A stretch of DNA of 9,286 bases. It comes from Ruminococcaceae bacterium UBA1447 (GTDB lineage Bacteria; Bacillota; Clostridia; Oscillospirales; Acutalibacteraceae). Positions 1 to 5,589 of the stretch are shown here, in pieces (the first letter of the stretch is position 1; every line of letters starts with the position of its first letter). Under the pieces are notes generated by a model, which did not search any database, was not told the origin of the DNA, and saw only the letters and a list, made by a program, of their open reading frames with translations. The stretch covers positions 7,181 to 16,466 of the forward strand of contig DCTF01000144.1 in the NCBI GenBank assembly GCA_002329225.1. The letters are read 5' to 3'. Made by a program: the position numbers and the translations under genes.

Positions 1-1
1 C

Positions 2-916
2 CTTGTTTCAGAGGTTCTGTCCTCAAACGGTTCCACCTCTCAAGGTGCGGTTTGTGCATCCACCCTTTCCCTCATGGCGGCAGGTGTGCCCATAAAGGCT
101 CCTGTAGCCGGTATATCCTGCGGGCTTATAACCGAAGGTGACCGTTTTATGACCATGGTGGATATTCAAGGTTTGGAAGACTTTTTCGGCGACATGGACT
201 TTAAAGTTGCCGGCACCCATAACGGTATAACCGCCATTCAGATGGACTTAAAAATTGACGGTCTAACCGAAGCTATTATTAAAGAGGCTTTGGAAAAAAC
301 CCGAAAGGCACGGCTGACTATCCTTGATGATGTTATGCTTAAATGTATCCCCGCTCCCAGAGAAGAGCTCTCCAAATATGCACCCAAAATGCTCACCGTA
401 AAAATCCCCGTGGACAAAATCAGTGACGTTATCGGTAAACAAGGCAAGGTTATTCAAAAAATCTGTGCCGAGTGCAACTGCAAAATCGATGTGGAAGAAG
501 ACGGCACTATTTTCATTTCCTCCTTGGATATGGACGATGCCGAGCGCGCATTGCTTATGATTAATACCATTGCCATGGATCCGGAGGTCGGTTCCATTTA
601 CAAGGGCATTGTAACCCGTTTAATGGACTTTGGTGCCTTTGTTGAAATTGCACCGGGCAAAGAAGGCTTGGTTCACATAAGCCACCTGGATGTTAAGCGC
701 ACTGAAAAGGTGGAAGATGTTGTGCAGGTCGGCGATGAAGTTATAGTGAAAGTCCGCGAGATAGACGAACAGGGAAGGCTGAACCTTTCACGCAGAGATG
801 CTCTGATTGAAGTGGAAGGCTTGACACCGGAAAACAATGTATCCGATACCGGACGCCGTCCCCAAAAGCCGCGCAGAGATTTTAACCGTGACGGCAGACC
901 GCCCCGCAAAAATTAA
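2..916 (+). CDS. pnp: Polynucleotide phosphorylase (PNPase), 5'-truncated by the window edge
   Basis: PNPase is a cytoplasmic trimeric 3'-to-5' exoribonuclease that uses phosphate to degrade RNA to nucleoside diphosphates. The frame is open from base 2, so 304 C-terminal residues are visible of about 700 usual for the family; roughly 400 are missing upstream. Seen in order (residue numbers of this fragment): the second RNase PH core with the phosphate-site motif NGSTSQ (9-14) and GVPIKAPVAG; the active-site segment LEDFFGDMDFKVAG, in which D60, D66 and K68 match the catalytic D486, D492 and K494 of the E. coli enzyme; a KH domain with its GKQG loop (145-148); an S1 domain (about 197-270, DFGAFVEI and GKEGLVHIS); and a short basic Arg-rich tail. 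No frame break is present. An internal ATG at 74 lies inside the core domain and is not the start. A strong terminator follows 43 nt after the stop, so this is the last gene of its transcript. The family assignment is very secure. Confidence 0.97.
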   Translation, partial: LVSEVLSSNGSTSQGAVCASTLSLMAAGVPIKAPVAGISCGLITEGDRFMTMVDIQGLEDFFGDMDFKVAGTHNGITAIQMDLKIDGLTEAIIKEALEKTRKARLTILDDVMLKCIPAPREELSKYAPKMLTVKIPVDKISDVIGKQGKVIQKICAECNCKIDVEEDGTIFISSLDMDDAERALLMINTIAMDPEVGSIYKGIVTRLMDFGAFVEIAPGKEGLVHISHLDVKRTEKVEDVVQVGDEVIVKVREIDEQGRLNLSRRDALIEVEGLTPENNVSDTGRRPQKPRRDFNRDGRPPRKN

Positions 917-959
917 TCCGTATAACAGCATACTCTACTAAAACTAAACATGTAATAAT

Positions 960-993
960 CCGCCCCGAACTTTTTGAGTTCGGGGCGGCTTTT
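960..993 (+). terminator. Rho-independent terminator of pnp, possibly shared with the converging ABC operon
   Basis: A perfect 11-bp GC-rich stem is seen: CCGCCCCGAAC (960-970), a 7-nt loop (971-977) and GTTCGGGGCGG (978-988), followed by CTTTTC. This is a canonical intrinsic terminator placed 43 nt after the pnp stop. It also lies 32 nt beyond the stop of the permease gene read from the other strand. On that strand the stem is followed by ATTATTACA, a weak U-tract, so bidirectional use is plausible but less certain than use by pnp. Confidence 0.92.
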
Positions 994-1020
994 CATCTGC
1001 ACCTGCATAAAGGAGGGATA

Positions 1021-4000
1021 TTACTCGACGGATTTAAGGGATTCAACCATGCTGATTTTTTTGAGTTTTTGCCTCATTAAAGCATTTACTATAATGGCAA
1101 AAACAACCGTGACTGAAGTAGCGATAACCATACTCAACCAGCTTATACTACGTCCGAACATCACAATATTTACTTCCGCAATGTTAATAACAAACTTGTG
1201 CAAAGGTATACCGATTAAAATCCCGGAAGCGACCCCCAAGGCTGTGAGTAAAATGTTTTCACGAAATACATAGGAGGCCACCTCCCTGTCGTAGAAACCC
1301 AACACCTTGATTGTTGCCAGCTCCCTCAGGCGCTCATTGATATTTATATTGGAAAGGTTGTAGAGCACAACAAAGGCCAAGGCTCCTGCGGAGCCTACAA
1401 ATATAAAGACAAGGGCATCCAAGCCTTTAAGCAGTTTGTTGAATGTGTTCACCGCCTGGTCGGTGTATACTACCACGGAGATATCATCACGCTTTGCCAA
1501 ATCAGTGGCGAGTTTTGTTTTTTCGGCATTACGCTCAGTTTCATCCATCGATTTAATGTTATCGCTGAGTTTTGCCGTAATAAAGTCGAACACCGGCTCT
1601 TCGCCGAAAGTTTGTGTATAAAGTTCTTTTGTCATATAGATATAATGGAAAGCATAGTTTTCCACAACACCGGCCACCTTCATATTTACATTGCTGCCGT
1701 CATTGAGGGTCACAAAAATTTCGTCCCCCGGATTTGTCTTTGTTTTAGCGGCAAACTTCTCGCTCACCAAAACGCCTTCGGAATTGAGGGTATAAGCCTC
1801 TCCGGTTTTACGGTTTCGCAATTTGATAAAGTTTTGCAGGTCTTCGGTATTCCCCGGGACAAGAATGCTTACGGGCAGAACCGTATCCGGTTCCCTTTCG
1901 GAACTGCCGTTGAGGGTTCTCATATGGGTTAAAATTGCATCTTTAACCCTAACATCTTCTTTGACTCCGGCTAAAGTTTCCTCCGGACTGATTCCGCTAA
2001 CATTACGGTCATTCAAAACAATCTGGGCATCATATTTTGCAACGGCATTTTCGCCGCTGAACTGATTTTTGCTGATTGAGCTGATTGAATCTTTGATACC
2101 CAAGCCTGTCAAAAGCAAGGCCGTGCACCCGGAAATACCCACTAAAGTCATAATAAAGCGCCGCTTGTTGCGCAAAAGGTTTCTGGCGGTTACTTTTGTG
2201 TTAAAGCTCATGCGCTTCCAGATAAATCCGATTCTTTCCAGGAAAACCCTTTTGCCTTTTTTGGGGGCTTTCGGGCGCATGAGTTTTGAGGGATTGTCTG
2301 CCAGCGCACTCCTGCAGGCAAGTATTGCTCCGCTTGATACCGCTGCCAAAAACAGAATAAGGCCGATTAATGCATAGCGGGTTCTGAACGCCAAGATAAT
2401 CTTCGGCGTTGTGAACATAATGGAATATGCGTTGTAAATGGATACCGGGAAGAGAACAAAGCCTATGGCGAGGCCTAAAACCGTCCCGATTAATGTGGCC
2501 AGGGTAGCATAAATTAAATATTTAGCCGCTATTGCGCCGGATGTGTACCCGAGAGCCTTAAGCGTACCCAATTGCACACGCTCTTCTTCCACCATTCTGG
2601 TCATGGTCGTAAGACTCACCACAGCAGCTATAAAAAAGAAGAAAACGGGGAAAACGGCGGAAAATGCGGTCATATTGTCTGCGGACTGATCATACTCCAC
2701 ATGCCCCGGCAATGCGTCCCTTCCGTCAACCGACCAGGCAGCGCTGTCTAAAGACGCTAAAACTTTTTTTGCATTGTCAATATCATGCCTGGCGTTTTGG
2801 AGTTGCTGCCTGACTTCCGCCTCTTTTTTCGCATACTCTTCGTCTGCAGTTTTCGCCTTTGCTTTAGCCTGGGCCAACTTTTCTTCCGCCAAGGTCAATT
2901 CATATTTCAGCTCCATCTGCCTCATATTGAGCGTGAGCTCGCCTATGGAAAGCTCCGATGAGCCGGCATTAAGCTTAAGTTCCGCTTCTCTGAGCTTTTT
3001 TTCCGCCGCTTCAAGTTCATCAAGCTTTTTAATATCCTGCGCAGCCGCCTCAAGTTGCATTTCTTTAACTTGATACTCATATTTCGCCTTATTTAGTTCA
3101 CCCTCTAAAGCTCTTTGAGCGCCTTCCAGAATAAAATAGACTTGCTGAGCATTTTCTTCATTTATTGCCTGCTGAAGCTGCTCAAGCGTTTCGGGGCTTA
3201 TTGACTCTCCCGCCCTTCCTGCCAAAACTCTGGCAACAGCCTGGGCAACAACAACGTAATTACTTAAATTTCCTTCCTCTCCGGCCTGGTCAAGCAGCCG
3301 CCTTGTTTCGTTAAGCGCATTTTCCGCCTCATCCAAGTCCTTCTTTGCCTCTTCAAGGTCGTATTTAGCTCTTGCATAATCGGCTCTTGCATTGGGATAC
3401 TGGTCAGCAATTGCTTTAGCGGCTCTGTACTCCGCAAGCTTTCTGTTATACTCCGCCAACCCCGCATTATATTCACTCCGGCCGGAAAGCAGTCGCCGCT
3501 GGGCGTCGGACAGAGATGACTCAAATTCCTCTTTTTTTGCCGCCAGCTCCTCATCGCCGTTTTCGGCATAATATTTAATCTGCTTAACAAGTTCTCTGGC
3601 CTCGGCCAATTTCTGCTCCGCTTCAATCTCTTTTGCCGCAAGTTCCGTTTCGCCACGTTCCACCTGCGGTGCAAGTTCTATTGAAAGGGACATCGCTCTG
3701 GCTCTTACTCTGTCTTCGGAAATCGCTTCCAAATCCTTTATGACGGGTTCCACATAGGCTTTATACTCCGGCGAAAAAGCCTTATAGCCGAAAGCACCCG
3801 CAACACTTATAAAAGCATGGGTATAATAATCCGTTACAAAGTTAGTTTCGGGGATAAAAATAAAATTACCCAACTTACCGCTGCCGATCAGGGTATTGCC
3901 CCGTTCAACGGAAATATACATGGGGGTACGCACAATCCCCACAATGGTGAACTGTGTATTCTTAAGCTTGTTTTTAAGATTTTCGTTATCCCCTGTCAAG

Positions 4001-4515
4001 GTGACTGTTTCACCTATTGCAAACTTGTGGGTGGAGGTTACGGCAGAGGAGTCTATGAGGCACTCATTTTCCTGTTTCGGGTAAGCTCCCTCTAATAGAT
4101 CAGGCCTGTTCATATAAGCGGCATCGTTAACCCCGTTTTGAAAGGCCGTAGCCATATCCATATTGAGCGATGTGGCACGGCAAACATATTGAGCCCCTTC
4201 AATATCTATAACTTTTTTACCGTCAACTTCTATAAAAACATCGGCGGACTTAACGGGCATTACCGCCTCTACCCCGCTGACCTTGCTTATTTTATAAATA
4301 TCGTTTTCACTCAAGCCTATTGTAGATACAATACTGATGTCTGAAAGGTTGTAGTCATAAAAATACTTTTCGGCAGTATCTTTCAAGTTTGGAGCCGTTG
4401 CCTTGATACCGGCGAAAACGCTTATACCCAAAGCCACAATCGCCGCTATTGAAAGAAAGCGGTTGCGCGTTCTTATTATGGAACGGAAAACATCTTTAAA
4501 TAACGCTTTGCTCAT
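1021..4515 (-). CDS. FtsX-like ABC transporter permease with a long extracellular coiled coil
   Basis: This is a 1164-residue membrane permease of the FtsX/MacB fold, partner of the ATPase encoded just upstream. Predicted layout: TM1 about 18-38; a large extracellular domain 39-615 whose middle (about 284-590) is strongly heptad-like, Ala/Glu/Lys-rich coiled coil interrupted around 406-460; TM2 615-637, TM3 663-690, TM4 713-735; a basic cytoplasmic linker about 740-785; TM5 786-806; a second extracellular domain 807-1030; TM6 1031-1053, TM7 1085-1108, TM8 1124-1146. Both halves carry the FtsX signature after the first helix of the triple: EEERVQLGTLKALGY (643-657) and NERLRELATIKVLGF (1060-1074), the expected ATPase-coupling segments. 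The ATG at 4515-4513 follows the ATPase stop by one base and has an AAAGGA site 12 nt upstream inside the ATPase gene, so translation is probably coupled. The substrate cannot be read from sequence. Such transporters either export peptides or lipids or transmit force to extracellular partners. Fold assignment is secure; function is not. Confidence 0.92.
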   Translation of the reverse strand: MSKALFKDVFRSIIRTRNRFLSIAAIVALGISVFAGIKATAPNLKDTAEKYFYDYNLSDISIVSTIGLSENDIYKISKVSGVEAVMPVKSADVFIEVDGKKVIDIEGAQYVCRATSLNMDMATAFQNGVNDAAYMNRPDLLEGAYPKQENECLIDSSAVTSTHKFAIGETVTLTGDNENLKNKLKNTQFTIVGIVRTPMYISVERGNTLIGSGKLGNFIFIPETNFVTDYYTHAFISVAGAFGYKAFSPEYKAYVEPVIKDLEAISEDRVRARAMSLSIELAPQVERGETELAAKEIEAEQKLAEARELVKQIKYYAENGDEELAAKKEEFESSLSDAQRRLLSGRSEYNAGLAEYNRKLAEYRAAKAIADQYPNARADYARAKYDLEEAKKDLDEAENALNETRRLLDQAGEEGNLSNYVVVAQAVARVLAGRAGESISPETLEQLQQAINEENAQQVYFILEGAQRALEGELNKAKYEYQVKEMQLEAAAQDIKKLDELEAAEKKLREAELKLNAGSSELSIGELTLNMRQMELKYELTLAEEKLAQAKAKAKTADEEYAKKEAEVRQQLQNARHDIDNAKKVLASLDSAAWSVDGRDALPGHVEYDQSADNMTAFSAVFPVFFFFIAAVVSLTTMTRMVEEERVQLGTLKALGYTSGAIAAKYLIYATLATLIGTVLGLAIGFVLFPVSIYNAYSIMFTTPKIILAFRTRYALIGLILFLAAVSSGAILACRSALADNPSKLMRPKAPKKGKRVFLERIGFIWKRMSFNTKVTARNLLRNKRRFIMTLVGISGCTALLLTGLGIKDSISSISKNQFSGENAVAKYDAQIVLNDRNVSGISPEETLAGVKEDVRVKDAILTHMRTLNGSSEREPDTVLPVSILVPGNTEDLQNFIKLRNRKTGEAYTLNSEGVLVSEKFAAKTKTNPGDEIFVTLNDGSNVNMKVAGVVENYAFHYIYMTKELYTQTFGEEPVFDFITAKLSDNIKSMDETERNAEKTKLATDLAKRDDISVVVYTDQAVNTFNKLLKGLDALVFIFVGSAGALAFVVLYNLSNININERLRELATIKVLGFYDREVASYVFRENILLTALGVASGILIGIPLHKFVINIAEVNIVMFGRSISWLSMVIATSVTVVFAIIVNALMRQKLKKISMVESLKSVE

Positions 4516-4516
4516 G

Positions 4517-5218
4517 CTACCATTCTATCCTTTCAACGGATACGGGATTATCGTTTACCGCTATTCGGTGTACTCGCCCGCTCCTCAGGGAAATAATCCT
4601 GTTGGCAATAGGCGTAACCGCCTGGTTGTGGGTGACGACTACGACAGTCATCCCCGTTTCCCGGCTGGTATCCTGCAGCAGTTTTAAAATCTGTTTGCCG
4701 GTAGTATAATCCAAAGCGCCCGTAGGTTCATCACACAAAAGCAGCTTCGGATTTTTAGCCAAAGCCCTTGCTATTGAAACACGCTGCTGTTCACCGCCGG
4801 AAAGCTGGGAAGGGAAGTTGTTGAGCCTGTCGCCCAAGCCTACCCTTTCCAACACCTTTTGGGCATCAAGCGACTTTTTGCTGATTTGCGTAGCCAACTC
4901 TACATTCTCAAGAGCCGTCAGATTCGGAACAAGGTTGTAAAATTGGAATACAAAACCCACCTCAAAACGGCGGTACTCGATAAGTCTTTTGCGGTTGTAG
5001 CCGCTGACCAAATCACCGGCCACACGCACCTTGCCGTCATCGCAGTCATCCATGCCGCCCAAAATATTGAGAATAGTGGTTTTACCCGCTCCGCTGGGGC
5101 CTGTGATAACACAGAACTCTCCCTGCTCTATGGAAAATGTCACCCCGTCCGCTGCCGGAATAACAATCTCGCCCATTTGATACCTTTTATAAACGCCGTC
5201 AAACTCAATAAAGCTCAT
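4517..5218 (-). CDS. ABC transporter ATP-binding protein (MacB/LolD class)
   Basis: This 233-residue cytoplasmic ATPase of the class that pairs with FtsX-fold permeases would hydrolyse ATP to drive the adjacent permease. All nucleotide-binding motifs are intact: Walker [10 protein letters not shown] (40-48, K46), Q-loop Gln92 in FQFYNL, signature LSGGEQQ (139-145), Walker B LLLCDE (159-164, catalytic E164), D-loop ALD (168-170) and switch His197 in THN. There is no membrane segment or signal peptide. Length is normal for the class; a short C-terminal stretch after SGRV (about 216-233) has no recognised motif. The ATG at 5218-5216 has GGAG 8 nt upstream (5230-5227) and lies about 45 nt downstream of the predicted transcription start of an exact-consensus promoter. 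It is the first gene of a two-gene operon. No adaptor (MacA-like) or two-component genes adjoin it, which argues against a typical BceAB module or a full MacAB system. Substrate unknown. Confidence 0.95.
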   Translation of the reverse strand: MSFIEFDGVYKRYQMGEIVIPAADGVTFSIEQGEFCVITGPSGAGKTTILNILGGMDDCDDGKVRVAGDLVSGYNRKRLIEYRRFEVGFVFQFYNLVPNLTALENVELATQISKKSLDAQKVLERVGLGDRLNNFPSQLSGGEQQRVSIARALAKNPKLLLCDEPTGALDYTTGKQILKLLQDTSRETGMTVVVVTHNQAVTPIANRIISLRSGRVHRIAVNDNPVSVERIEW

Positions 5219-5269
5219 AAGTTACTCTCCGTTCATGCTCTAAGGAATATCCCTATATTTGCCGAGGTA

Positions 5270-5298
5270 ATTATATTTTATCGGTAATTGTATGTCAA
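5270..5298 (-). promoter_or_regulatory. Exact-consensus sigma-A promoter of the ABC operon
   Basis: Read on the minus strand, TTGACA (5298-5293) and TATAAT (5275-5270) are separated by exactly 17 bp, so both boxes match the housekeeping consensus perfectly. The predicted start near 5263 leaves a leader of about 45 nt before the ATPase ATG. The 7-bp direct repeat AATTACC (plus-strand 5266-5272 and 5283-5289, 17-bp period) overlaps the -10 box and the spacer and could be a regulator site, but that is inference. Confidence 0.88.
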
Positions 5299-5391
5299 CT
5301 TTATAAGGTTTTCAGATACAAGTTCTATCCGTAAAAAAATAACTAATTCACCTGCACCTTTATATCAAATTATTAAGTTACACGCAGGAAT

Positions 5392-5407
5392 CGGGATACA
5401 CATCCCG
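5392..5407. repeat. Small inverted repeat in the divergent intergenic region
   Basis: CGGGAT and ATCCCG flank the 4-base loop ACAC, giving a perfect 6-bp stem in otherwise AT-rich DNA. Neither side is followed directly by a T run, so it is not a normal terminator. It may be a 5' hairpin of a minus-strand transcript or a protein-binding dyad; no function can be assigned. Confidence 0.5.
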
Positions 5408-5412
5408 CTCGC

Positions 5413-5441
5413 ATAGTACCACTAATAACCTTGCACATCAA
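5413..5441 (-). promoter_or_regulatory. Possible second, upstream minus-strand promoter
   Basis: On the minus strand TTGATG (5441-5436) and TACTAT (5418-5413) are 17 bp apart, each matching the consensus at 4 of 6 positions, and the -10 box has an extended TGG immediately before it. A start near 5406 would put the hairpin at 5392-5407 at the very 5' end of the RNA. This could be a second promoter of the ABC operon or of a short leader RNA. AT-rich DNA yields such matches by chance, so confidence is modest. Confidence 0.3.
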
Positions 5442-5473
5442 TACAACAGAGAGAAGTTTAATAAATTAATAAG

Positions 5474-5486
5474 CATTTTCAAAATG
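5474..5486. repeat. 13-bp palindrome upstream of the mfd promoter
   Basis: CATTTT and AAAATG surround a central C (5480), a perfect odd-length dyad ending 25 bp before the mfd -35 box. On the plus strand it is followed after GTGCGG... by a run of five T (5492-5496), so a weak terminator is an alternative to an operator. No gene upstream on the plus strand needs a terminator here. Confidence 0.4.
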
Positions 5487-5511
5487 TGCGGTTTTTCTCT
5501 GACCCTTTTTG

Positions 5512-5540
5512 TTGAAATTACACCTTGCTTGAAGTATAAT
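5512..5540 (+). promoter_or_regulatory. Sigma-A promoter of mfd
   Basis: TTGAAA (5512-5517, 5 of 6 consensus) and a perfect TATAAT (5535-5540) are separated by 17 bp. The predicted start near 5547 gives a leader of about 40 nt before the mfd ATG. Position and quality make this the likely main promoter of mfd. Confidence 0.85.
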
Positions 5541-5566
5541 GCAACGAGTAAACTTTTAATCGTTTT

Positions 5567-5589
5567 GGCCCTTGAAGGAGCCGCTTATG
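5567..5589 (+). promoter_or_regulatory. mfd ribosome-binding site inside a small hairpin
   Basis: AAGGAG (5575-5580) lies 6 nt before the ATG at 5587, which fixes the start and excludes the in-frame TTG at 5572, whose own upstream bases hold no such site. GGCCCT (5567-5572) can pair with AGG plus GCC (5576-5578 and 5580-5582, one bulged A), with loop TGA. That would bury most of the ribosome-binding site and could damp translation. Confidence 0.6.

Larger units (their letters stand above)
5219..5586. other. Divergent intergenic region between the ABC operon and mfd
   Basis: This 368-bp AT-rich stretch holds no convincing gene on either strand. It carries the two divergent promoters annotated separately (-35 boxes at 5293-5298 and 5512-5517). 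The roughly 210 bp between them are longer than two simple promoters need and contain a 6-bp hairpin (5392-5407), a CCTGC/GCAGG pair (5351-5355 with 5384-5388), a 7-base A run (5333-5339, a U run if read from the minus strand), a 13-bp palindrome (5474-5486) and a possible second minus-strand promoter (5413-5441). I do not recognise any known riboswitch or small RNA family here. Confidence 0.8.

Noticed and set aside
974..1273. Plus-strand 99-codon open frame after the pnp terminator, with an AAAGGAGGG motif at 1011-1019
   Set aside because: It runs antisense to the permease C-terminus and its first codons lie inside the terminator stem. The motif is not followed by a start codon at proper distance.
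3264..3674. 136-codon minus-strand open frame inside the permease gene
   Set aside because: It is an out-of-frame reading of the compositionally biased coiled-coil region, with Arg-rich meaningless protein sequence and no separate ribosome-binding site.
4517..5218. Bacitracin-type BceAB resistance module
   Set aside because: The permease has two FtsX blocks, a coiled coil and about 1164 residues, not the 10-helix layout of about 650 residues, and no kinase/regulator genes adjoin.
4859..5287. Plus-strand 142-codon open frame antisense to the ATPase
   Set aside because: The opposite strand encodes an intact ATPase with every motif; the antisense product shows no family features or ribosome-binding site.
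5572..5586. In-frame TTG at 5572 as an alternative mfd start adding five residues
   Set aside because: The TTG immediately precedes and overlaps the AAGGAG site that is correctly spaced from the ATG at 5587, and it has no ribosome-binding site of its own.
5219..5586. T-box, known riboswitch or tRNA in the long intergenic region
   Set aside because: No T-box core, no cloverleaf and no recognised aptamer core is visible; only short AT-rich pairings are present.
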